Shown here one piece after another: positions 18,127 through 29,800 of a stretch of 40,930 nucleotides of DNA. The position numbers and the translations under genes are program-made. The DNA is from Nostocales cyanobacterium Centralia_MAG_434 (GTDB lineage: Bacteria > Cyanobacteriota > Cyanobacteriia > Cyanobacteriales > Nostocaceae): assembly GCA_021324415.1 (NCBI GenBank), contig JAJPJF010000293.1, positions 1 through 40,930 on the forward strand, read 5' to 3'. The notes below the pieces were generated by a model, which had not been told where the DNA came from, ran no database searches, and worked only from the letters and a program-made list of their open reading frames with translations. Within the stretch, counting starts at the first letter, position 1. Each line of letters opens with the position of its first letter.

Positions 18127-21100
18127 GCAACAAACAGATGATTCTCTGGAATCTATCGCCATTATTGGCATGGCTGGTCGGTTTCCAGGAGCCAAAACTA
18201 TTGAGCAGTTTTGGCAGAATTTGTGTGCTGGTCGGGAATCTATTTCGTTTTTCACTGATGAAGAATTGATTGCTTCCGGCGTAGATCCGAGTTTGCTCAA
18301 TGACCCCAACTACGTCAAGGCAAGCCCTGTGCTAGAAGACATTGAGATGTTTGATGCTTCATTCTTTGGCTTTACCCCCAGAGAAGCCGAAGTCATGGAC
18401 CCCCAACACCGTCTCTTTTTAGAATGTGCTTGGGAAGCCCTTGAGAATGCTGGCTACAACTCTAACACTTACGAAGGTCTGATTGGTGTTTACTCTGGTG
18501 CTGCGCTAAATACCTACTTGCTGAAAAATCTCATTTCTCATCCGGAAATCTTGAATTTGGTCAGTTCTGCTCAGATTTTGATTGGTAACGATCAAAATTT
18601 TGTACCCACACGAGTGTCCTACAAACTGAATTTGAAAGGACCGAGTGTCAATGTTGGGACTGCCTGTTCTACATCTTTGGTGGCAGTTCAAATGGGGTGT
18701 CAAAGTTTGCTAAATTATCAGTGTGATATGGTGCTGGCTGGTGGTGTAACAATCGCCTCTCGAAAAGAAGGCTATTTGTATCAAGAGGGAGGGATTGCTT
18801 CACCTGACGGTCACTGTCGAGCATTTGATGCTAAAGCCCAAGGAACTGTTGGTGGTAACGGTGTGGGCATTGTTGTCTTGAAAAGGTTAGCGGATGCCTT
18901 GGCAGATGGAGACTGTATTTATGCGGTGATTAGAAGTGCTGAAATAAACAATGATGGTTCCCTCAAAGCAGGATACACCGCACCCAGTACTGAGGGTCAA
19001 GCTAAAGTGATTGCTGAAGCTTTGGCGATCGCCTCTGTTGCACCTGAGACCATAACCTACATCGAAACCCATGGAACTGGTACAAATCTTGGCGATCCCA
19101 TAGAAATTGCAGCGCTGACAAAAGTGTTTCGTGCCAGTACGAACAAAAAGGGTTTCTGTGCGATCGGTTCCGTCAAAACCAACATTGGTCATTTAGGCAC
19201 AGCCGCAGGTGTAGCAGGTCTGATCAAGACCGTGTTGGCACTGAAACATCAAATGATTCCACCCAGCTTACACTTTGAACAACCTAACCCAAAGATAGAT
19301 TTTGCCAATAGCCCATTCTACGTCAATACCAAGCTACGTGAATGGCAAACCAATGGCACACCCCGCCGAGCAGGAGTCAGTTCCTTTGGGATTGGAGGAA
19401 CGAATGCACATATCATTTTGGAAGAGGCTCCTGTTTTGGGGGAGCACCAGTGGAGCAGGGGAGGAGAGGAGCAGGGGGGATTTCAATTATTGGTGATTTC
19501 TGCCAAAACGGACTCGGCACTGGAAATTGCCACGACGAATTTAGCTGAGTATTTTGAACAGCATCCTAAAACGAACTTAGCTGATGCTGCGTATACCTTG
19601 CAGGTGGGACGTTGGGCTTTCAATCATCGACGGATGCTAGTTTGCCAAGACTTAAATGATGCCATAACAGCATTGAAATCTCTCAATCGTCAACGAGTTT
19701 TCACTCACTATCTCGAACCTAAGCAGCAATCCATTGCCTTTATGTTTCCTGGACAAGGGGCACAGTATGTGAACATGAGTAGGGAACTTTACCAGATTGA
19801 GCCGACATTTCGCGATCTCGTTGATCTTTGCTGTGAACATCTCAAGCCACACCTAGGTCTGGATTTGCGCCATGTGCTTTACTCGCAAGAAGAACACGAG
19901 CAATTAAAACAGACTTACATCAGCCAAAGTGCCCTATTTGTCACTGAGTACGCCCTTGCCAAGTTGTGGATGGCGTGGGGTGTGTCTCCTCAGGTGATGA
20001 TTGGTCATAGCATAGGTGAGTATGTTGCAGCGTGTCTAGCTGGCGTCTTCTCCTTAGAAGATGCCTTGGTGCTAGTGGCAACTAGAGGACGGCTCATGCA
20101 GCAGTTGCCACATGGAAGTATGCTGAGTGTACCGCTACCGGAGAAGGAAATTCTCCCATTGCTAGATGAGAAACTTTCCTTAGCAGCGAACAATGCCCCC
20201 TCTTTATGTGTGGTTTCGGGAACTACTGACGCAATCAATGACTTACAAAACTGTCTATGGGCACAGGGTGTGGAGTGTCGCTTTCTACACACTTCTCATG
20301 CTTTTCATTCTAAAATGATGAATCCCATCTTGGCAGAATTCACTCGTGCTGTCAAAAAAGCCAACCGTAAGCCCCCAGAAATCCCCTTTATATCTAACTT
20401 GACTGGAACTTGGATCACGCCAGAGCAAGCCACATCTGCAAGTTATTGGGCTGAGCATTTGCGTTCCTCAGTACGCTTTAGTGAGGGAATCACCGAGTTG
20501 CTAAAAGATACAGAGCGAATTTTCCTAGAAGTTGGTCCTGGACGAACCTTAAGCACCTTCACTATGCGGCATCAGATCCAAGAGCAGATGGTACTCTCTT
20601 CAATTCGCCATCCGCAAGATCAACAGTCTGATGTGGCTTTCCTATTGAACACCTTGGGGCGACTCTGGCTAGCAGGAGTACAAGTCGATTGGTCAGGATT
20701 TTACACCAACAGGCGGCGTTATCGTATCCCCTTGCCCACCTACCCTTTTGAACGTCAGCGTTACTGGATTTCTCCAGAAAAACAGATCAACTACCGTCCA
20801 ACATCAGAACAGCTTTGGATCTCTCTACTAGCGGCTGGTCAACACCAAGCCCATACGGGAATTTTAGAACTTGACGAACAACATTATCTGGAAAATAAAC
20901 AGTGCTTAGATCGTTTATGCATGACCTACATAAACCAAGCCTTTAGGCGTTTGGGTGCTTTTGACAATGTTGTCAAAAAATATTCTTTGGAAGAGTTATT
21001 TGAGGAATGCCATATTCTTCCTCGTTATCGGCAACTGTTCAATCGCTTTTTAGATGTATTAATAGAGCAAGGTCACTTACAACAAGAACACGGACAGTTT

Positions 21101-23866
21101 ACCAACTTAGAACCATTTTCCCCGATCTTTGTGAATGCTCTTTTAGCAGAAGCGAGGGAGAAATGGAAACACACACCCCAAATTCTGGAGATTGTTCAAG
21201 AATTTGGTGACAATCTAGCAGATGTGCTAATTGGAGAAAAAGAACCGTTGGGGTTGTACCTTGCTGCGGTTGACAAGACAATAGAGCGTGCAGAATCAGA
21301 ACTACCCTGGAATACTTACTTTAAAGGAATCATCCGCGCCAGCCTGGAGATGGTAGTGAAGTTATTACCACCACACATCAACTTGAGAATTCTGGAAATC
21401 GGCGGTGGACAAGGTATTGCCACAGCAGAATTGCTGCCTGTGTTGCCGTTACAACAAACAAGCTACATCTTTACTGATGTCGGGGGTTTGTTCCTGGATC
21501 AAGCCAAAAAGAAGTTTAGCGCCTATCCGTTTGTTGAATATGGTTTTCTCGATATTGAACAACCTCCTCAAGAACAGGGATACTCTAGCCACCGCTTTGA
21601 CATCGTGGTGGCAGTCAATGTGTTACATGTAACCAGCAATCTCGGAAAAACTCTTGAGCATGTGCGTTCTTTATTAGCGCCTGGTGGTTTCTTGCTGTTG
21701 TGGGAAATCACTGAACCTCAATTAAGATTTGACATCACGGATGGTTTGCTGATGCATCCGTTAGAAGATCAAGAACGTAGCCAAGGTAATCCGTTTTTAT
21801 CTCAAGAGCAATGGTATGAAAAGCTATACACCCATGGGTTTGTGAAGGTGGAAGCTTTCTCGGCATTTCAAGCATTTGGGCAGAATGTTTTTGTGGCTCA
21901 AGCTTCTGAGTCAGTCAGCAATGAGGTAGCTGCTGCATTCACTGCGACCTCTGAGCTAAAAAATACGCCTAAAAAGCTAAACATTGCTAATTGGTTCTAC
22001 ATCCCATCGTGGCAACGCTCAATGCTACCACAGCTTTTGAAAACAGGGCTTTCAGGTGTTGAAGGGGGTTGCTGGTTAGTGTTTGTAGATGAGTGCGGCT
22101 TGGGTGAAAAGATGGTGCAGCAATTGGCAGTTTCTGGTCAAGATGCGATCGCTGTCCGAGTAGGAGAGCAATTTAACCACCAGAGCGATCGCTTGTATAC
22201 AATGAATCCTCAACAACGTCAGGATTATGACACCCTGCTGACAGAACTTAGCACATTAGGCAAAAAACCAAGAACCATTGTTCATTTATGGAGTGTCACA
22301 ACTGTTGATCGCCCAGAATTATCAGAAGTATTGGGCTTTTATAGTCTGCTGTTTCTCGCGCAGGCTTTGGGAGAACAAGATTTGACAGATTCGGTTGAAA
22401 TTGGGATTGTCTCCAACAACATGCAGGCAGTGACAGGTTCAGAGGTGCTGTGTCCAGAAAAGGCTTTAGTTCTGGGAGCGTGTAAGGTTATACCGCTAGA
22501 GTACTCAAATATCACCTGTCGAAGCATCGATATTGATGTTGTGTTTCCATTCAAACAAACTTGGCAAGAAGAAAAACTTATAAACCAATTGCTAGCAGAA
22601 CTCACTACCAAAACTTCTTTTGATCAGATCATTGCCTACCGTGGCTTTCATCGCTGGGTACAAGATTTTCAACCAGTCCAATTAGATGGAGATGTTGCCA
22701 GGAATCCTCGGTTGAGGGACAAGGGAGTTTACCTGATCACAGGCGGCTTAGGTGGTGTTGGTCTAGCACTGGCAGAATATTTGGCACAGACTGTACAAGC
22801 AAAACTTATACTGATTGGGCGATCGCCAATTCCCAATCATTCTGAGTGGGAACAATGGCTATTGACTCACGAGCCACAAGATGCTGTCAGTTCTATAATT
22901 CAGAAATTGCAAACCATTGAAGCCTTGAGTGCGCAGGTTATGGTCATCAACGCCGACATCACCAACCTAGAACAAATGTCGGCAGCAATTCAAAAAGCCA
23001 ATCACCAATTTGGTGAGATTCATGGGGTGATTCATGCAGCTGCAGTGCCAGGGGGAGGTATGATTCAACGCACCACACAAGCAGCAATAGCAAGCGCCAT
23101 AGCACCGAAAGTTAAGGGAACACGAGTACTTGATCTTTTATTTAGGGATACTAAACTAGATTTCTTTATTCTTTGCTCATCCCTAAGTTCATTCACAGGT
23201 GGATTGGGGATCGTAGACTATACTGCTGAAAATGCTTTTGTTGATGCATTTGCTCACTACAGAACCTCTCAAAATAGCAGTTCCACCATATCCATTAACT
23301 GGGATAGATGGAAAGGATTAGGGATGGCAGTTGCCGTTGAAGCACGACACCAAGTGATCACAGGGGAAGAATTGGTGGCAGGAATGACTGTGTCAGAAGG
23401 TGTGGAGGCGTTTAGACGTATTTTATCGAGTAGCACAGTGCCCCAAGTCATTGTCTCAACTCAAGACTTTCCTGTTCACCCCAAAGATTCTGTCAAGTCA
23501 TTGAAACAAGACTTAACACAGGTGAGCTTATCTAAACCAACTTATCGGCGTCCTCAGGTAGGAAATACTTATACTGCTCCCACTAACGAAATCGAAATCA
23601 CACTTGTTGATATTTGGCAACAAATTCTAGGTGTTGAACCAATAGGTATCCACGACAATTTCTTTGAATTGGGAGGAGATTCTTTATTTGCTGCCCAGCT
23701 TGTGTCTCGGCTGTGCAAAACCTTTGAGATAGAACTATCCTATAAGAACTTCTTTGATGCTTCCACCGTTGCTGAGTTGGCTAAGGTGATGATCCAAAAG
23801 TTGACTGAGCAAACAGATCACCAAGCACTGGCTCAAGCATTAGCAGAAATAGAACAAGAATTTTGA
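18119..23866 (+). CDS. Type I polyketide synthase: KS-AT-cMT-KR-ACP
   Basis: This 1915-aa single-module PKS extends the peptidyl chain by one ketide. The KS (about 12-430) has active Cys183 in GTACSTS, plus ETHGTGT and NIGHLGTAAG. The AT (about 545-850) has Ser631 in GHSIGEY and the HAFHS motif (727-731), which in known ATs indicates malonyl-CoA. The methyltransferase (about 930-1280) has SAM motif LEIGGGQG (1092-1099) and fits an alpha-carbon methyltransferase. The KR (about 1535-1790) has GGLGGVG at 1542 and an S/Y/N triad region in SSLSSFTGG and DYTAENAF. The usual LDD motif of B-type KRs is missing. The ACP uses Ser1855. There is no DH or ER, so the unit should be alpha-methyl-beta-hydroxy, giving a statine-like residue if condensed on an aminoacyl chain. 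A repeat-derived linker sits between KS and AT. Confidence 0.96.
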   Translation: MLRQQTDDSLESIAIIGMAGRFPGAKTIEQFWQNLCAGRESISFFTDEELIASGVDPSLLNDPNYVKASPVLEDIEMFDASFFGFTPREAEVMDPQHRLFLECAWEALENAGYNSNTYEGLIGVYSGAALNTYLLKNLISHPEILNLVSSAQILIGNDQNFVPTRVSYKLNLKGPSVNVGTACSTSLVAVQMGCQSLLNYQCDMVLAGGVTIASRKEGYLYQEGGIASPDGHCRAFDAKAQGTVGGNGVGIVVLKRLADALADGDCIYAVIRSAEINNDGSLKAGYTAPSTEGQAKVIAEALAIASVAPETITYIETHGTGTNLGDPIEIAALTKVFRASTNKKGFCAIGSVKTNIGHLGTAAGVAGLIKTVLALKHQMIPPSLHFEQPNPKIDFANSPFYVNTKLREWQTNGTPRRAGVSSFGIGGTNAHIILEEAPVLGEHQWSRGGEEQGGFQLLVISAKTDSALEIATTNLAEYFEQHPKTNLADAAYTLQVGRWAFNHRRMLVCQDLNDAITALKSLNRQRVFTHYLEPKQQSIAFMFPGQGAQYVNMSRELYQIEPTFRDLVDLCCEHLKPHLGLDLRHVLYSQEEHEQLKQTYISQSALFVTEYALAKLWMAWGVSPQVMIGHSIGEYVAACLAGVFSLEDALVLVATRGRLMQQLPHGSMLSVPLPEKEILPLLDEKLSLAANNAPSLCVVSGTTDAINDLQNCLWAQGVECRFLHTSHAFHSKMMNPILAEFTRAVKKANRKPPEIPFISNLTGTWITPEQATSASYWAEHLRSSVRFSEGITELLKDTERIFLEVGPGRTLSTFTMRHQIQEQMVLSSIRHPQDQQSDVAFLLNTLGRLWLAGVQVDWSGFYTNRRRYRIPLPTYPFERQRYWISPEKQINYRPTSEQLWISLLAAGQHQAHTGILELDEQHYLENKQCLDRLCMTYINQAFRRLGAFDNVVKKYSLEELFEECHILPRYRQLFNRFLDVLIEQGHLQQEHGQFTNLEPFSPIFVNALLAEAREKWKHTPQILEIVQEFGDNLADVLIGEKEPLGLYLAAVDKTIERAESELPWNTYFKGIIRASLEMVVKLLPPHINLRILEIGGGQGIATAELLPVLPLQQTSYIFTDVGGLFLDQAKKKFSAYPFVEYGFLDIEQPPQEQGYSSHRFDIVVAVNVLHVTSNLGKTLEHVRSLLAPGGFLLLWEITEPQLRFDITDGLLMHPLEDQERSQGNPFLSQEQWYEKLYTHGFVKVEAFSAFQAFGQNVFVAQASESVSNEVAAAFTATSELKNTPKKLNIANWFYIPSWQRSMLPQLLKTGLSGVEGGCWLVFVDECGLGEKMVQQLAVSGQDAIAVRVGEQFNHQSDRLYTMNPQQRQDYDTLLTELSTLGKKPRTIVHLWSVTTVDRPELSEVLGFYSLLFLAQALGEQDLTDSVEIGIVSNNMQAVTGSEVLCPEKALVLGACKVIPLEYSNITCRSIDIDVVFPFKQTWQEEKLINQLLAELTTKTSFDQIIAYRGFHRWVQDFQPVQLDGDVARNPRLRDKGVYLITGGLGGVGLALAEYLAQTVQAKLILIGRSPIPNHSEWEQWLLTHEPQDAVSSIIQKLQTIEALSAQVMVINADITNLEQMSAAIQKANHQFGEIHGVIHAAAVPGGGMIQRTTQAAIASAIAPKVKGTRVLDLLFRDTKLDFFILCSSLSSFTGGLGIVDYTAENAFVDAFAHYRTSQNSSSTISINWDRWKGLGMAVAVEARHQVITGEELVAGMTVSEGVEAFRRILSSSTVPQVIVSTQDFPVHPKDSVKSLKQDLTQVSLSKPTYRRPQVGNTYTAPTNEIEITLVDIWQQILGVEPIGIHDNFFELGGDSLFAAQLVSRLCKTFEIELSYKNFFDASTVAELAKVMIQKLTEQTDHQALAQALAEIEQEF
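19438..19480 (+). repeat. In-frame GGAGCAGGGGAGG repeat in the KS-AT linker
   Basis: The G-rich sequence encodes LGEHQWSRGGEEQGG between the end of the KS (IILEEAP) and the post-KS linker (FQLLVISAKT). It resembles the purine-rich repeat found in three adenylation domains of the same pathway and keeps the frame. Confidence 0.65.
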
Positions 23867-23896
23867 TAATAGTTAAACCCATCAAGTGAAATTCAA

Positions 23897-26800
23897 ATGA
23901 GTGACCTTTCTCAACGACTTGCTGGGCTTTCCCCAGAGAAACTCAAGCTTCTCGCACAACGGCTAAACAAGAAAAAAGGGGAAGCTCTCTTACAACAACA
24001 AATAAGTCCCCACAGTAGAGAATCTAATTCTTTTCCCCTATCCTTTGCCCAACAACGCCTGTGGTTCCTTGACCAGTTGCAACCCGGCAACATAGCCTAT
24101 AACATCTCCCAAGCCATGCATTTAAAAGGTTGGTTGCATGTGGCTGCCTTAGAGCAAAGCTTTCAGGAAATCGTGAGGCGTCATGAAGTTTTAAGGACGA
24201 CTTTTGCGATGGTAGATGGGGAACTTGTGCAGGTGATCTCCCCCTCCCCTAATTTCACTTTACCAGTGGTAGATTTGACCGAGTTGTCAACAACTGTTCA
24301 AAAAGTTAAAGTTCAGGAATTAGCGACTCATGAGGCTCAGTACCCCTTTGACCTAGCACATGGTCCCTTGCTACGAGTCACATTGCTCAAGCTGGGTGAG
24401 ACAGAACATGTGTTGGTGTTTGTCATGCATCACATTGTTGCCGATGCCAAGTCCTGTGGAATCCTCATTCAGGAACTAGCAGTACTCTACAAAGGCTTTT
24501 CTACAGGTAAGCCTCCTGTTCTACCAGAGTTATCCATCCAATATGCAGATTTTGCTCACTGGCAGAGGCAATGGTTGCAAGGGTCAGTGCTTGCAGAACA
24601 ACTGGCTTACTGGAAACAACAGTTGGCTGAAACACCGCCTGTCTTGACTCTACCTACAGATAGGTCCAGCCCTAGTGTTCAAAATTTAGCAGGCGATTGT
24701 ATTTCCTTTCATCTGTCACCCAGCCTGAGTGCAATGCTAAAAAAACTCAGCCAGAGTGAGGGGGTGACTCTGTTTATCACTCTACTAGCAGCATTCCAAA
24801 CATTACTTTACCGCTACAGCACCCAAGATGACTTCTGTGTTGGTACAGCGATCAATAACCGTAAAACTAGCGAACTCAACTCACTAATTGGCTGTTTTGT
24901 CAATACCTTAGTTCTACGCGCAAATTTATCTGGCAATCCTAGTTTTCGAGAACTGTTGAGTCGAGTCCGTGAAGTGGCACTGGCGGCTTATGCACACCAA
25001 GACTTACCCTTTGAGAAGCTGGTAGAAGAACTGCAACCAGAACGAAATTTCAGCCAGAACCCATTATTTCGGGTGATGTTTGTCTTTTGGAATGCACCAA
25101 TGCCAGATCTGAAGCTTGGAAACCTGAGCTTGAGTCACCTAGACATTGATCGCACGACCTCACGATTTGACTTGACTTTGGCTATGGCAGAGACACAACA
25201 GGGTTTAGTGGCATCATTTGAATACAATACAGGCATATTCGACGCTGCCACTATTAGCCGCATGGTGGGGCATTTTCAAACTTTACTGTCAGGTGTTGTC
25301 GCTCATCCAGACCAGCAACTTACAGACTTACCCATCTTAACCGCAGCCGAGCAGCATCAGCTTCTGGTGGAGTGGAATCATACTGAGACAAGCTACCCCA
25401 AATTACAGTGCATCCATCAACTATTTGAAATTCAAGTTGAGCAAACACCTGATGCTGTGGCAGTGGTCTTTGTCGATGAGCAGCTCACTTACCGAGAGCT
25501 AAATTATCAAGCCAATCAACTAGCGCACCATTTGCAGACACTGGGTGTGAAACCAGAAGTGCTCATAGGTATATGCCTAGAACGCTCAGTGGAGATGGTG
25601 ATTGGACTGCTAGGTATTCTCAAAGCAGGCGGGGCTTATGTACCTCTCGACCCAACATATCCCAAGGAACGATTAGCCTTGATGTTGCAGGATACTCAAG
25701 TGCCAGTGTTGTTAACACAGCAACATTTGGTTCAGATGTTGCCTCCTCATCAAGCACAAGTCATCTGTTTAGACACAGATTGGAAAGCCAATACTGATGT
25801 CGCTAATTTACAATGCCCATCCAACCCAGTTAGCAAAGCCACAATCCAAAATCTTGCCTATGTCATTTACACCTCTGGCTCTACAGGTAAACCCAAGGGA
25901 GTCATGAACACCCACATGGGACTGTGCAATCGTTTGCTCTGGATGCAGGATGTCTATCACTTAACACAAACAGATCGTGTTTTACAAAAGACTCCCTTCA
26001 GCTTCGATGTTTCAATCTGGGAGTTTTTCTGGCCATTGCTGCATGGTGCTTGTTTAGTAGTTGCCCAACCAGGAGGTCATCAAGACAGCGCTTATCTAGT
26101 CAAGCTGATTGGTAGCCAGCAAATCACCACAATCCATTTTGTTCCCTCCATGCTGCAAGTTTTCCTTGAAGAACCAGGACTGGAAGTTTGTACTTGTCTC
26201 AAGCATGTGATTTGCAGTGGTGAGGCGTTACCCTGGAAACTCCAAAAACATTTCTTTACTCGTCTAAATGCCCAACTCTATAATCTTTACGGTCCCACGG
26301 AAGCTGCCATTGATGTGACTTATTGGAGGTGCGATCGCCATTCAGATTTACCCATTGTTCCGATTGGTTCCCCCATTGCCAACACAAAAAGCTATTTACT
26401 GGACTCTTTTGGGCGATCTGTTCCCATAGGTGTGCCAGGAGAATTACATATAGGTGGTGCAGGGCTAGCACGTGGCTACCTCAACCTCCCCGAATTAACG
26501 GCTGTTAAATTCATCCCCAATCCCTTCAGTCAAGAACCTGGAACCCACCTTTACAAAACTGGGGATTTAGCACGTTATCTACCCGATGGAAACATTGAAT
26601 TTCTGGGACGAATTGACCACCAGGTCAAGATTCGTGGCTTCCGGATCGAACTTGGGGAGATTGAGGCGGTGCTAGTGCAACACCAGGCTGTGCGGGAGAC
26701 TGTGGTGCTAGCGCGGGAGATTCAACCAGGTAACAAGCAGTTGGTGGCTTATGTCGTCCCTAACAGCGAGCAGACACCTAGCATCAATCAACTGCAGAGG

Positions 26801-29800
26801 TTTTTACAGGAGCAGTTACCAGAATATATGCTGCCTGCTGCCTTTGTGATACTGGAGGCACTGCCATTGTTGCCGAATGGCAAGGTAAATCGCCAGATGT
26901 TGCCCGCACCTGTTGCCCAACTTGAGCCTAGTGACACCTTTGTTGCTCCTTGCACTCCCATTGAGCAGGTATTAGCTGGAATCTGGGCAGAGGTGCTTGG
27001 CTTGAAAACAGTCAGTATTCATAGCAACTTCTTTGATTTAGGCGGACACTCCCTTCTGGCAACTCGTGTTATCTCTCAAGTCCGGAAAATATTTAAGGTA
27101 GATCTGCCTTTACGCCGCTTATTTGAGGAACCAACAGTTAGTAGATTGGCAAAAGACATCGAAAGAGCCAATCATACAGGATTGGGATTGAAACTTCCAC
27201 CCATCAAGCGCATTTCCAGGGACACAGAGTTGCCTTTATCCTTTGCACAAGCTAGGCTATGGTTCCTCGCCCAGTTAGAACCAAATAGCCCCTTTTATAA
27301 TATCCCCAGTGCTTTTCGGTTACAAGGAAGGCTAAATTTGGCTGCGCTAGAGCAAAGCCTCAGCGAAATTCTCCGCCGCCACGAAGTTTTGCGAACCACC
27401 TTTTCGACAGTAGAAGGAAGACCTGTTCCAATCATCTTACCAGCAACAAGGCTAAGCTTACCCATCATAGACTTGTGCAAGGTGCCTGAGTCTCAGCAAC
27501 AGACTGTAGTTAGACAACTGATGATGACAGAGGCAAAACAACCTTTTGATCTGAGTACTGGTCCTTTGCTGCGGGTAAAATTGTTGTGGATCAGTGAACA
27601 GGAGTATGTCGCCTTATTCACAATGCACCATGTTGTTGCTGATGGTTGGTCTATTGGTGTGCTTGTGCGTGAGATGACAGCACTTTATCAAGCTTTCTGT
27701 AACGGGCAACCCTCACCTCTAAGTGAATTCCCGATTCAGTACGTAGACTTTGCAGCTTGGCAACGGCAATCTGCAATCAAAGAGGTATTTAAAGCTCAGC
27801 TTGCTTACTGGCGACAACATTTGGCAGGTGTGTCAACACTGCTACAGTTACCCACTGATCACCAGCGTCCCACTGTTGCTACTTTTCGAGGAGACACTTA
27901 TTCTTTCAAGCTCTCACAAGAACTATCTTTTGGTCTCAAAACCTTAAGCTTCCAGAAAGAAAGTACCCTGTTTATGCTCCTATTAGCAGCGTTTAAGACA
28001 TTGCTGTACCGCTATACGGGAAACACAGATATAGTGGTCGGAACGCCTATTGCCAATCGTCACCAAACTGAGATAGAAGGGTTAATTGGCTTTTTTGTCA
28101 ATACATTGGTGTTACGCACTGATCTATCTGACAATCCCTGTTTTGACGAATTGCTGGAGCGAGTTCGTGAGGTGGCACTACAAGCCTATACTCACCAAGA
28201 TTTACCCTTTGAGCAGTTGGTGGAGGAAATACAGCCGCAGCGTTCCACCAGCTACACGCCTCTGTTCCAGGTGATGTTTGTGCTGCAAAATGCACCTATG
28301 CCGCCGATAGAGTTGTCCGGTTTAACTGTAAGTTCCCTAGCAAGTAACATCGGCAGCGCAAAGTTTGATTTAACCCTATCCATGCAAGAGACGACAGAGG
28401 AACTTCTTGGGACTGTGGAGTACAATAGCGATTTGTTTGACAAAGGCACTATCTGCCGGATGGTGGGTCATTTGCAAGAGTTGCTCACAGCAATTGTCGC
28501 CAATCCAAAACAACACCTTAACGAGTTACCGTTGTTGACTGAGGCAGAACAGCACCAGTTATTGGTTGCATGGAATGACACCGAAGCAGAGTATCCTAGC
28601 AACCAGTGTATCCATCAGTTGATTGAAGCGCAGGTAGAGCGATCTCCCGACGCCGTGGCAGTACTTTTTGTAGACGAGCGCAGCGAGGCTTCTCACAGAG
28701 TAGACCAATATTTAACCTATCAAGAACTGAACGTCAAAGCAAATCAGTTAGCGCACCACCTACAGACTTTGGGCGTCGGACCAGAGGTGTTAGTAGGCAT
28801 CTACTTAGAGCGATCTGTGGAGATGATCGTGGGATTGGTAGGTATCCTCAAAGCAGGAGGGGCTTATGTGCCTTTAGATCCAACCTATCCCCAAGAACGC
28901 CTGGACTTTATACTGCAAGACACTCAATTGTCTATGCTCTTAACTCAAGAGCGATTAACGGAGAAGTTGCCCCAGCATCAAGCACAGGTGGTATGCTTGG
29001 ATACTAATTGCTCAGGAATTGCCCTACAGAGCAAAGAAAACCCCCCCAACCTGCCAAAACCTCACAACCTAGCTTACGTTATCTACACTTCTGGTTCCAC
29101 AGGACAGCCGAAAGGTGTACAAATTACACATCAAAACTTAGTTCACTCTACTTACTCTCGTATCCTTTACTACTCTAAACCTGCCACCCGCTTTTTACTA
29201 GTTTCACCCTTTGTGTTCGATAGTTCCGTTGCTGGCATTTTTTGGACTTTATGTCAAGGAGGTGCGCTGATGCTTCCCCGAGAAAAACTTCAGCTAGAAC
29301 TATTCCAGTTTATAGAAATGATACCTCGGCATCAGATTTCCCATATCTTGTGTCTTCCGTCTTTCTACAAACTGATTTTGGAACATGCCGCACCACAGCA
29401 GCTTGATTCTCTGAATACCGTTATTGTTGCAGGAGAGTCTTGTTCAGCAGAGTTAGTCAAACTTCATCATCAGTTGCTACCCCATACCCCCCTATTCAAC
29501 GAATACGGACCAACGGAAGGAACTGTATGGAGCAGTGTCTACAATTGTCACAATCATAATGGTCAAACCACTGTCCCTATCGGTTGCCCAATTGCCAATA
29601 CACAAATCCATATACTGGATTCCTGTGAGCAATTGGCTCCTATTGGTGTGCCAGGGGAACTGCACATAGGGGGTGCAGGACTAGCACGTGGCTATCTTAA
29701 CCATCCTGAACTAACGGCTGCTAAATTCATCCCCAATCCCTTTCAAAGAGGCAGGGGAGCAGGGGAGCAGGGGAGCCAGCGCCGTGCGGGAGTTCCCCCC

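Noticed and set aside
20291-20311. Methylmalonyl-CoA as substrate of the PKS acyltransferase
   Set aside because: The specificity motif is HAFH, typical of malonyl-CoA, and the module carries its own C-methyltransferase, which would supply the methyl branch.
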